Source: Channallabes apus (lineage: Eukaryota > Chordata > Actinopteri > Siluriformes > Clariidae). Taken from it: a stretch of DNA of 64,000 bases. Positions 10,817 to 20,695 of this stretch are shown here, piece after piece. How positions within the stretch are numbered: the first letter of the stretch is position 1; each line of letters opens with the position of its first letter. The notes beneath the pieces were generated by a model. That model did no database searches. It worked only from the letters and a program-made list of their open reading frames with translations, and was not told where the DNA came from. The stretch spans positions 28,058,954 through 28,122,953 of the forward strand of contig CM060124.1 of the NCBI GenBank assembly GCA_030522415.1, in the 5' to 3' direction. Position numbers and translations under genes: made by a program.

Positions 10817-11191
10817 TTTTCAAGAACTAACCCGATGACGACCAGAAAGACGTACTGTAGCTTAGCAGTTAGCCCTGTAGCATGAATGGTAAACCCAAAC
10901 GCAGATGGACACGAGCGGGCAGGATAATCACGCGATTTGCTATAAGGACCCTCAAAGTGAATGAGTAAAGGAAAGACACAATCTAACCCTCGTCCTATAA
11001 ACACACACTCAGTCTGAAAGCAAACCCAAGAAAGTGAGTACTCACGTGAATCGGAACGATACCAAAATAGCATGGGCAAAACTCAATGACAGACCGATGT
11101 GAGGCGCCATCTTGTTTCCTTTTATGCTTTCAGGTTCGCCACCATTTTACTTCCGGGTCCTAGTGCCGGTCGTGGCTGAGTGCGCATGACA
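10817..11191 (-). mobile_element. Diverged solo LTR, same family as the young sushi-type element
   Basis: This aligns end to end with the 382-bp LTRs at 23426-23807 and 28200-28581. Shared words include GACCAGAA..GACGTA, GGTAAACCCAAACGC, GGCAGGATAA.CACGCGATTT, GTGAGTACTCACG, ACTTCCGGGTCCTAGTGCCGG and terminal TGACA. No internal gag or pol follows on either side, so it is a solo LTR left by recombination. It carries many substitutions; for instance the TATAAAAG of the young LTR is CATAAAAG here. No clear target duplication remains. It records an old wave of the same family. Confidence 0.85.
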
Positions 11192-12249
11192 ATTATGTAT
11201 TTGATTTTAGAGAGAGATTTAGAGATGTGGAGATTTTATTATGGTAACATAACCGTTTTATTACTGTGAAATTTACAAGGCCACAGGATAATTTTTTAGA
11301 ATCCATTTAAAGTCGATTAATAGCCTAATTTTAGCACACATTTCCAAATATCATTGCCATGTTCACAGACTATAGAAACTCAGTCATTGTGAAATCTTAT
11401 TTCCTATTGTAACAGCTATTTTAGACTATTCTTTAGATTTGCCCTGCTGCTTTTAAATACTGTAGATTGTTTGCATGAGCCTGTCCTCTGAGATGTGATA
11501 CACATGTATTTCCAAAGATCTCCAAAATCCTGTTCATTACAGCTGTGCATTTCCATGCTTGAGTGAAGTAGTAGTTATAATCCCACACCCAATGTTTCTT
11601 AATTAAACCTGATGGGAGGGGAGTCTTTAATAAAGCCTGTGTGAATCAAAATTTGCTTTTAATCACAGACCAGACCCAAATATTCATAATTCTTAGTGTA
11701 TGTGTAAAACACGGTGTGTGTGTGTGTATATGCATACAGTACATGTGTATGTGTGTGTGCATTTCACAGGAGGAACTTTCAGAACAAATTCAGGCCTGTC
11801 AAAGCAGAAGCTCTAGTACTCAGAGAACTTAATTATAGTACGGCTAAATCTGTGTCTGTGTTGATGTAAGGGGGAGTGAAAGAACAAGTCATTTTTCCAA
11901 TTTGTTTGACAAGTGATCAAGCCAAAGAACAGTCTGTGTGTGTGTATGTATGCGCATGCAAGTTTGTGTGTGTGTGCTGATCTACAGGATTATGTTCACA
12001 TAATGCACTGGGGTAGCTCTGAGATTCTTTTTATCTCTTCTAGCTATCAAATAATCCATTAAATATAATCCTCTAATAAAATGCCTCTGTGCAAGTAGTT
12101 TCTTCTTCATGAGTTAGTGACCAGTGTTAAAATATTTAGTCATATTTTGCATGTATTGATATAAAGTTTTCTAAACAAGAAAAAAAAATCATAAGAGAAT
12201 GATCACACAAACTTAATATTACAATGTAAGTTTCTTTTGTTCATTCAAG
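11192..12249. other. Unassigned noncoding stretch with GT-rich patches
   Basis: AT-rich sequence with short GT-rich runs at 11714-11760 and 11935-11975. No gene or element is recognised. Confidence 0.5.
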
Positions 12250-12251
12250 GT

Positions 12252-13115
12252 ATTGTGAGGGTTGTCCACTAGAGGGCAGTGTTTATGAGTTGTAGTTTTT
12301 GTATCTAGACTCAGTTTCCCAGAAGGCTCCTCGGTCAGGTGACGCGGATGCTCACCTGAACTGAGGAAGCTCATTAGCATTCTTATTCTGTTAGTTCTGG
12401 GAAACTGGGTTGAGCATTAATTTCTGTTCTGTTAAGTGGGTTTAGTTTGATCTGGTTTTATTTTAGTTTGTTTTGATGACCGTTGGCCTTTTTGTTTATG
12501 GAGCTTTAAGTTTGCTTCTATTAATATGTCTTTGTCTTTGTGTCTCCTAGCAGGATTAGCCTCTAGGAGAATTAGCCGTTTGTGTTTACCCTCATGTGTA
12601 AGTAACCCCCATTGCATGTTTAGTTATTAGTCTGTCTAAATACTAATGAGGGCACTAAGAACCTGGTTAGATCTTAGTCTGTCTAGTCTTCGAGTCTGTC
12701 TAGTCTCATCGTCTGATTAGCTCTTAGTCTGTTTAGGTACTAACCTGTTTAGCCACTAACCTTTTAGAGTTCTTAGTCTGTTTCTTACCTAGTGTGCTGT
12801 GTACCTTGTATGTTCATCCCTTGGGTCTCAGGCTACTAGCCTGTTTAGCCATTAGTCTGATTAGTTACTAGCTAGCTTAGCAGCTAATGAGCATAACAGC
12901 TAGTAGACCTAACCAAGCCATAGTCCCTAGTGTTTAGTCCGCTAGTCTGTTTAGTGTCTTGTCTCGTCCAGTCTGTATTGTATCAGTGTTTGTAATCCCT
13001 AGTCTGTGTATGTTTTAGTTTGAAAGTTCTGTTTATAGTGTGCTCCACGTTTTTAGCCAACTTCCTTTGTTCATGTTTGTTGGGATTATTGTTTATTAAA
13101 GACCTTCATTGTTTC
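12252..13115. repeat. Possible LTR-like dispersed repeat rich in TTAGTCTGTTTAG words
   Basis: The block opens with TGTGAGGGTTGTCCACTAG and has GTTTCCCAGAAGGCTCCTC further in. It then runs through many loose repeats of TTAGTCTGTCTAG/CTAGTCTGTTTAG and ends with TTATTAAAGACCTTC near 13095. The opening and the terminal ATTAAA-type signal are LTR-like, but I see no inverted TG..CA ends or target duplication, so the type is uncertain. No coding frame. Confidence 0.35.
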
Positions 13116-13659
13116 ACACCATGCTATATAATTTTATGTTAAATGCAAATTAATGCATATTATAAAAAAATCTAAGATCTAAGGAAAACATGGAAAATGA
13201 TTCATCTTGCATTCAGTTTCTCTGGACACTAAAGAAATCACTTAAGAGGAAAATAATTCTTCCCAAAAGCAAAATAAAAAAAGTAAAAAAAATAAATAAA
13301 TAATAATAATAATAAAGTAGAAGAAGAAATAAATGAAAGCTATACAAAGCTGGTGTGATCAGCAGTTGCCAGAAAGAGCAACCAGTACAAATCTGTCTGT
13401 CTGAGGAACAAATATGGAACAAAACAGAATTGGGGTGTTTCTGCATCTTCATGCAAAGTCTCTGCATTAGGGCATTGTGATGTAAAGGTAAGTTTAATGA
13501 AGCATGTGGATTGATAAGGCAAGTTTGCAGACTCAGCTTTGAGCAATCCATGAATCACTCAGACATCAAAACTACTGTATGTCTGAGAGAAAAGCTGGAC
13601 AGATCAACATAGACAGATCCAAATATGTTTGTCTAATAAACAGAGCATTGAATCAAAAA

Positions 13660-13662
<3 letters not shown>
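13116..13662. other. Unassigned AT-rich stretch
   Basis: A- and AAT-rich low-complexity sequence near 13265-13325. The short minus-strand frames here look like chance. No element is recognised. Confidence 0.5.

Positions 13663-13708
<46 letters not shown>
13663..13708. repeat. (GT)23 microsatellite
   Basis: An uninterrupted GT dinucleotide run of 46 bases. Confidence 0.97.
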
Positions 13709-13710
<2 letters not shown>

Positions 13711-13729
13711 AGAGAGGTAGTTTTCTGAA

Positions 13730-13855
13730 TGTCGGAGCCATGATCAGACTGCCTGATTCATGGCTAAAACGCTGTCCTCCAAGGAAATCCTTCAATGTGT
13801 GAAATATGTGCAAATGACTTGGTGTGAATTCAGGACTGTATGGAGGGTATGACAA
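13730..13855 (-). pseudogene. mariner-type transposase fragment
   Basis: The minus-strand translation has YPPYSPEFTPSHLHIFHTLK followed by DFLGGQRFSHE. This matches the C-terminal signature of mariner transposases (YSPDLAPSDxHLF..LK.FL.G..F), where the last catalytic Asp sits in PDLAPSD. Here that position reads PEFTPSH, so the catalytic Asp is lost. Only about 40 codons remain, bounded downstream by the GT microsatellite. This is a dead relic. Confidence 0.7.
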
Positions 13856-15033
13856 TTACTTTTAGGAAAGTCCCAAAAACAGAATCAATAGAGATAGAGG
13901 GTGTTTTATAAACTTTTAATAAAAGTTTTGAAAGAATACAAGTAAGGGGAAAAAATATGAGAACAATAGAAATGCAGTAACTGCTAAGTGTTTGCTGATG
14001 GATCACACACACACACACAGGGAAGTCGATGTCATGTTTAGAGAGTACACAGCAACAGATATCTGTAGAAGAGGTGTGCAGCACAGTAATTATTTACACA
14101 GGAAGAGACTGAGTTATGGGGAGAATTTATAGCGTTGTACAGTTGGAGAAAGTTTCTTCAATGAAAAGCCCGAAGGCAAACATTTAGTGAGAGCAGCCAT
14201 GTTTACTAGCACTAGCCAAAATAAGGTCTGAGCAGAGTCAGAGCAGATGAATTATCTGAAGTGTTCATAGTCTTAAGCAGGCCAGACTTGGTATTATTAG
14301 TATGTAGATATAGAGAGTGTGCAGGTTATCTTTAAGACTGAGTGCAACATGGAATTGCAGGTTGCCAAGACAGATCAGGTTCAGGGTCTAAGGTATACAA
14401 CTGCCAGTTGGGCCCACACACATTGAATATCCCAGAAAAGATATGAGAAGCAGTTTCCAGCACACTTCGTCTGCAAGCAGCTAATTCAAAGTCAGAGAGT
14501 GTGGCTACTGGTCTGTGAAACACAACAGGTAGCTTCAGTATTGTAGAAACAGGCAAAATCAGGGCGGGTCAGGGTCTCAAAGGTGAGGGAAGAAGTCAGG
14601 GAACGCATGCTCTACAGCTCTCTTTTATAGTGGAGTTCAAGGAACATGACTGACCTACAGTAGGAAGTGCCCCAAACAAGATGGCTACGTATCCGGAAGT
14701 GAAAATCATATTCATTTCAAATTATAATGTTTTACTGATGAGCCTCGTTACCATACTGAGCTTTAAGTCTTCTGTAAATGCCAATCACTTTCATGCCTTC
14801 ATTCAAATGACCTCTTATCACAAGTCCTAGTTTGACTGGTTTTTGTAGCAAGACAAACAAACACGTGGATATAAGTGGATGAACTAATCAAATGCTGATT
14901 AAAAACAGCTATAGCTCAAATGACAGGACATTAGGAAAGAACAAGAACAAAACAGAGTGCAAAACAGACACATGGTGCTTGGTGCCTTGAAAACAGTGAA
15001 GTGTAAGAAATGTGTCGTAATATCTTTCTGTGT
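13856..15033. other. Unassigned stretch; LTR-like promoter sequence near 14570-14715
   Basis: Mostly unrecognised. On the minus strand at about 14620-14630 there is CTATAAAAGAGAGC. An ACTTCCGG-type motif lies upstream near 14693-14700, an arrangement like an LTR U3, but no LTR partner or boundaries were found. No gene is seen. Confidence 0.3.
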
Positions 15034-15059
15034 TACAGTGGGAGCCACACCAAATAGCC

Positions 15060-15356
15060 GCGACAGTGTGGCTGAAGTGTGAATGGCGTGTGAATGGCCT
15101 TTGCACGCCGTAATCCCCCCTCCCTTTTCTGGCCGAAAGGCGTGTCAAGATTTCACAGTAAACACGCCCATTCAAGCCCTATTTATTCATTTACCTGGTT
15201 CCACCACTAGATGGCGCTTCGTTCTCAAGAACACATTAAAACAAGCCAGCTGCGCTGAGTTGCAATCACGTGATTTTAACAACCCGCCTCCACCCCCGCC
15301 GAACTGACGCTGCCAAACTACAGAGATCAAGATGGCGGCTTAACGGACTATTCGTG
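15060..15356 (+). promoter_or_regulatory. CpG-richer promoter-like block and first-exon-like segment in element C
   Basis: A GC-rich island contains AAGATGGCGGC at 15329-15339, a textbook YY1-type site that often sits at transcription starts. It is followed within 20 bases by GTG|GTAAGTGA at 15354-15364, a near-perfect 5' splice site. The short frame ATGGCGGCTTAA stops at once, so any exon here is non-coding. The combination is suggestive, not proof of transcription. Confidence 0.45.
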
Positions 15357-15909
15357 GTAAGTGATGTTTTATTTTATAAAATGTGTTTGTGGTAGTTTAC
15401 AGTTTATTTCCCAGTTTAGTTTTTTATTGGCCGTTTTAAATATCACTGGCAGCACCAGCAGCGGTCAGATGTGACTTTAGAGAACTTAATGTTCTGTTTA
15501 CCAAGTCTGGAGTTAATATTACAGCTTACTGTCAGTGTCACACACTCACAATGTCACTCCACTTTAACTCAAAAACATGCTCAAGCTTCGACAATACTAT
15601 TAATGTCCCTATTACAAGAGCTGCACTACCCGATGAAGAGTGTTTGTGTTCTCTGTAAATACTGAGAGAATCTCACCGCGTGTTGTCTGGATAAATTCAG
15701 CGCTTATTTATTCTCTGGTTAAGAGTTAATCTGCAGGTTATTTCTGTGACTGTAATATAATGTGATGCAGTTGATGAGGGACACAGACTGAGGGGAGCTG
15801 TACAGGAGCTAGTAACGCTCATAACCCGGTTTATATTTTATACACTTTCCGCGGTAGCGCGAGCGCTTAGTTAAAGAGCTGAATAACAACACAGAAGTGT
15901 TTATCAGTT

Positions 15910-17560
15910 AAGGAGGAGGAGGAGGGGGGGAGGTGTGTGTGTGTGAGGGGCTTCAGTAAGTTATAGTTTGGCTTCAGAGATGAACTAATGCTCATATACG
16001 AGTGTTATATCGCTTAACTTATTTGTATGAGAAGCGCATTAAGTAAATTCCCTGTTAATTTAATGCAGACGATAATACAGACAGTCACTGGTTAACACTG
16101 TTCACTGGTTAACACTAACACTGTTCACTGGTTAACATTAGCACAGGCAGTTTATTTACATTACAGAATCCCCAAAACAGTATTTTACACACTCTGTGGT
16201 AAATAGGTTTATTAATATATTTTATTTTTATTAGAACTATATGTTCTGTGAAGTTTATTTATCTTTGTCTTGACTAAATTCTCCTGTTGTCTTTAAGCAA
16301 AGCTCCGCTGTGGAGGATTGGGGGGGTCAGACGGCTGACGGTTGGACTTTTGGAGCTACAGGACTGGAGGAGCCTGAACAAGCTGTTGAGGGAGCTGTAG
16401 GAGGGATGACGTCACAGTCCGACAGCTTTAGAATGATGTTTGATCAGGTCTACTGTATATTCTGAACATAGAACTGCAAAATGTCTGATACAGTACTTTG
16501 GGGGAAACAAAGACTTCAACTCTTCCATGTTTAATAGTTTTGATATTTGAAAAATTAATACTTTAATGTAAAAGGACTATAGATAGAGACTTATAAGCAG
16601 CTGGTGTATCCGGGTAGTTTAATGAACTTTAAGCAAAAAGACAACATGTATTCATCTGTTTTATATAAATTACTGTTTTAACTTTGACTAGTTTTGGAAG
16701 AATAAATTGAATTGTTAAAGTCATGTTTTGCGTGTTTTAATTTTGGGGGATTGTTTGGGTATTTAAAAATTGTTTAGTTGAACCAACAACTTCAATGGGC
16801 AAAAAATGGGACACAACTTTGTTTTAAATAGTCAAAGAGTTGGGCTGAAAATAATAATAATAATAATTATTGATCATAGAAACAAATGAAACCAGTTAAA
16901 CACTTGATTATATGTGTTTGTGATTGTGACCCATAATAATTTTTTCTCAGTATAAATAAATGTTTTGGGTTTTAAGAACTCCAAAAGAGCAACGACAAAC
17001 TTGGTATTCTCCATTGAGGTTAATCACCTTCCACTCCTGAGTATGACATGGTGTTAATTGCTCTGTGTGTGTGTGTGTTTTTGGCGGGGGGATGGGTGTG
17101 TGTGTGTTTTCGGCTGTTCAGCAGTTCTAAACACAAGCACAGTTTTTGTCCTTAACTAAAATACTTCAATACGTTAATAATGAATTTATTTTGCTGAATA
17201 AGGTAATAAGCGATATTTAAACCAAACCAGTAAGTTAAGTAAGTGTTCCATACATTAAAGTACTGTGTATAACCAAGTGCCCTAGCAAACACAGTTACAG
17301 TACAGTTTACAGTACAAACAGAGTGTGTGCGCTGGGGGGATTGGAAGGTGAGTGAGAATACTCATTTACAAGACAAAAGACGGTCAGAGGCAGCGCCGTT
17401 CTAGACCAGACAACACGGGGTGGGGGGAGGGGGGCATCATGTTCAAGCACTGTTTTTACCTGGCCTTACTGTATAGTAACAGTATTGTATTTGCTGAATT
17501 GTGTTGAGGCACGCAAACCCCCTGACCACAATAAGGTGGCAATCCCTCAGGGGGAAACTA
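15910..17560. repeat. Low-complexity tracts in element C
   Basis: GGAGGAGGAGG then G8 at 15912-15932, a GTGTGTGTGT run near 17067-17080, and G-rich tracts near 17330 and 17417-17435. An (AT)n run of about 24 bases lies at 17566-17583. The remainder is unrecognised AT-rich sequence. Confidence 0.6.
16298..16725 (+). other. Exon-like segment with splice acceptor and polyadenylation signal
   Basis: CTCCTGTTGTCTTTAAG at 16281-16297 is an acceptable 3' splice site, and AATAAA lies at 16701-16706. Paired with the donor at 15357 it would give a 941-base intron and a two-exon non-coding RNA of about 0.7 kb. The segment has a G-rich start and no long frame. Confidence 0.35.
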
Positions 17561-18120
17561 AAAAATATATATATATATATATAATTATATAATAAAATAT
17601 CCTTAATCCAGATTTTATCAATCAATGACATAACATTTATCTAAGCTGGATGGTAAAATTCTCAAAAACGTTTAACCTAAAGTAAGACTTAACACACTAT
17701 AACTAAAATATTTACAAAACTGAAAGGTTGTCTTATGAATAATAAAAAATACAAACTAAATTAAAACAGATGGGCTGTTGAACAGATCATAATATGTTTT
17801 ATGTTTTCTGATTATAAATGATATATGGGTTGATTTTAGAAAGGCTAAATGAAATAGCTAGTTTTTGGTCATGTCAGTCCAGTAACTATACTATGTAAAA
17901 GTAATTATAATATGAATTAATTAAGGGCAGGACCTAACCTAATGTTAATAATTTACACCATGATAACATTAGTATTCGTGTTTTTGTATATATTTTTAAA
18001 TGTTCAAATGAACGTTTCAGAGTATATAATTTGTCGTGTCATCTGTGATTGAGACCCATGAGTTAAATTGAAATATTTTTTATAGGTAGTAAGCCAGGTT
18101 TTAGTAACCTTGGATAAATC

Positions 18121-18810
18121 AGCATGAAAGCCCTCTCTCGCGCACGCGCTCTCACGCTATCTCTCGCACTCACACACACACACACACTGTACACACACAG
18201 ACACACACAAATAATACATGAAATCGCGTAAAACCAAATGAAACTAGGGTAAAAAATATGAGCAGTAAAATACAGTAGTATCCTGTAGGTGATTCCTGTC
18301 CTGTGATAACAGGCACTAACACTCTAGAACTGTTTACTTCTGTTAGTTTTGTTTTCAAGTGTGAATGTTTATGGGGATTAAATCTGTCTCTGCTGCTGCA
18401 TCTATACACCGTTGTGATAAGTGATTGATGCCCCATCAGATCTTTAATGTGGGACATTATGCTGGTTAAATGACTAAAGACACACTGATCCGTATGGACA
18501 GAGATTTGTTCCAGATATTATGCGCCATTAATCAATTTGTTATGCCAATTTGACTTTCAGCGAAAACATCAAAAATATAACGAAAACAAACCAAAGCAGA
18601 AGTTACATTTTAAGCTTTACTTTCAAATTCAAATTTGATTTGTCACATACACAGCGCGATATGCAGTAAAAAGTTTTGGGTGCTTTAGGTGAGACTCGAA
18701 CTCGGCATTGCTTCACCTGGACCGCTTTATAAGTGTCACGCGCTAACCGATTGCGCCACGGGAGCCACACGGAAGTTGGTCTTGTCAGAGTATCCTCTCT
18801 CTCGTGCGCG

Positions 18811-18850
<40 letters not shown>

Positions 18851-19255
18851 AAATTGCGTAAAACCCAACGAAATATAAGCAGTAAAAAAAAAAAAAAATC
18901 AGTAAAAATACAATAGTATAACAGGCGCTAACCCTCTGGAACTTTTTTACTATTGTTTCCAAGTGTTTATGGGGATTTAATGTGTCTGCTGCCGCATCCA
19001 TTCACAGTTGTGATAAGTGATTAATGCCCCATCAGATCTTTTGACGGGGGAGCATTATGCATGATTAAATGACTAAAGAAATACTGATCCATATGGGCAG
19101 ATATTTGTTCCAGGTTGCATGCGGCATTAATTGCCTCTTATGCCACTTGTAGACTATCAGTGAAAAAATCAGCGAAAACATCATCAAAAATATAACGAAA
19201 ACAAACCCAAGCAGACGTTTGAGCTTTACTTTGCAGCAAAATATTATCTATCAGT
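18121..19255. repeat. Imperfect direct duplication (about 500 bp) separated by a SINE
   Basis: Unit 1 (about 18121-18622) and unit 2 (about 18787-19255) align along their length. Both start with a CT/CG-rich run leading into (CA)n and share GATAAGTGATT.ATGCCCCATC, AATGACTAAAGA, and ATATAACGAAAACAAACC near their ends. Divergence is high, so the duplication is old. A SINE occupies 18623-18766 between them. The CA runs are at 18170-18187 and 18811-18848. Confidence 0.75.
18623..18766 (-). mobile_element. SINE with a tRNA-Ile(UAU)-like head and a LINE-derived tail
   Basis: On the minus strand GGCTCCCGTGGCGCAATCGG, then TTAGCGCG..ACTTATAA and GAGTTCGAGTCTCACC, resemble an intron-containing tRNA-Ile with UAU anticodon. 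Both pol III boxes are present: A box TGGCGCAATCGG and B box GAGTTCGAGTCTC. The acceptor stem is mismatched and part of the T-arm is lost. The head runs straight into ACTGCATATCGCGC, TGTGTATGTGACAAAT and TTGAATTTGAA, the same 3' end as the LINE at 10619-10674. Head plus LINE tail is the definition of a tRNA-derived SINE. Target duplications are unclear. Confidence 0.7.
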
Positions 19256-19804
19256 ATATTAAATGGAACGGGGTAAAATACACAGTAATATAAAATACTG
19301 TACGTAGCCTGCGTTTTTATTCCGTACCTACAATGATCGGTATAGACAAATTACAGCCGTTACCGTGTCTTTAAGGATCATTTCAGGATGTCTTAAAAAT
19401 ATTTCACTAACTAATTTTATTAATTCATTATTAAATAATAAATAGCATAATCATCATGGGTTATGTATTGAGTGATTTAACAAATCTGTTTTATTAATCG
19501 GTTTGTTGTTGTTGTTTTTTCATCTATTTATGAAACTATGTTGACAATACAAGAACTGTCTGTATATTAAAGATACGGTATTGGGTTTCCTGGACACTGC
19601 AGTTAACTGTGCCAGTCAATGCTCCATCTGGCGGAATTATACGGCATTGCAACCATCTTTTTAGAAAGCGCATGGGGGCGTTTATGGGGCGGGGCATCGT
19701 TAACTGCGTCATCGCGGGGGATCACATTCCATGCACGAAGCCTTCATGGAACTGCCACGGAGCAGTCATGCTCCAGGCGGCTGTTTGACGTGGCTCCCAC
19801 TGTA

Positions 19805-20549
19805 TATATCAATTAAATAATAAAACAAACAATTTTAGAAAAAAAATACATCAATTTGGCATAGCATAGAATCAATTTGACCTTTGTTTTTTTTACTTAA
19901 AGATGAAAGACATACTGTACAGTAACATTTCATGATTCACTAACTCATTAGGCTAACTTTTCATGGGGGAGATATTAGTAGCTAATCTTCTACTGTACAC
20001 TCAAAATCACCTAATTTTCCTTCAGTGATGGACAAAAATATACCTACCTAGAAATACATGTCAACTATTCTTGCAACAAACATGCACACACTCACACATT
20101 CTCTCTGCCAGAGGCTGAAATATCAGATAAAGATGCTCCTGGTGGTCTGCAACAGCAAACAGCATATTACAGCATCTGTCCTGGTTTCTGTTCAGTAGAT
20201 CAGCTGAATCTCCTCAGACTGCGGTGACAGGTTTCACCTAGTTTCAGCCATTCTTATACACAATTCTCCTTTTGTTTCCATCTCTTTAAAAACATATTGT
20301 ATATATGTACTGTAAAACATAAAACAAAGCTGCAACATGCAGCATTTCAGGAAAGAAACTTACCTGAGCATATTATTAGAATTTGCAAGGGCACAGTATG
20401 CTGTGAAAGTCTCAAAGTTGATTCATCGATTTGTATATACTTTTAAAGGAGGCCTGTTATGCACAATTCATTTTTAGTCATTCAAGATGGCTTTCCAGTA
20501 TGCATGAAGTAACTAAAAAAAGAAAATAGTATTCTATGCTTACTGTAGT
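19805..20549. other. Unassigned noncoding stretch
   Basis: AT-rich; no gene or repeat is recognised. Confidence 0.5.
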
Positions 20550-20695
20550 ACCGTTGCCTTGCATCTCCAGAGTCTGGGTTTGATCCATCCAGGGTGTACC
20601 CTGCCTCATGCCCTATCCCTCTTGAGATACTGTAGACTCCAGGCTCCATGCGACTCTGTACACAGGATAAAGCAGTAAAGACAGATGGTGAAGGG
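20550..20695 (+). repeat. Internally deleted copy of the 345-bp SINE seen at 57337
   Basis: GTTGCCTTGCATCTCCAGAG and TCTGGGTTTGATCC match the head of the 57337 SINE. The sequence jumps directly to its tail (CAGGGTGTACCCTGCCTCATG .. CAGGATAAAGCAGT). About 150 bp of the middle is missing. Confidence 0.75.

Larger units (their letters stand above)
15036..19802. mobile_element. TA-flanked non-autonomous DNA element C (ends CAGTGGGAGCCAC), 4767 bp
   Basis: The left end CAGTGGGAGCCACACCAAAT and the inverse of the right end, CAGTGGGAGCCACGTCAAAC, are followed on both sides by AGCCGC. They match at 23 of 26 positions and are flanked by TA (15034-15035 and 19803-19804). Weaker similarity continues inward for about 150 bp (AAACACGCCCATTC against AAACGCCCCCATGC). 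No transposase frame exists inside. The interior carries a promoter-like block with a splice-donor site, a matching acceptor plus AATAAA, an imperfect internal duplication and a SINE. I do not recognise the superfamily; TA duplication and CAGTG ends suit Tc1/mariner-like families. Confidence 0.65.

Noticed and set aside
12252..13115. Firm call of an LTR
   Set aside because: No paired copy, inverted TG..CA ends or target duplication could be found, so it is listed only as a possible LTR-like repeat.
18682..18765. Functional tRNA-Ile(UAU) gene
   Set aside because: The acceptor stem is mismatched, part of the T-arm is missing, and the sequence is fused to a LINE tail. A SINE head explains it better.
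18603..19001. 132-codon minus-strand frame with a Cys-Val run
   Set aside because: The Cys-Val run is a translated CA microsatellite, and the rest crosses a SINE.
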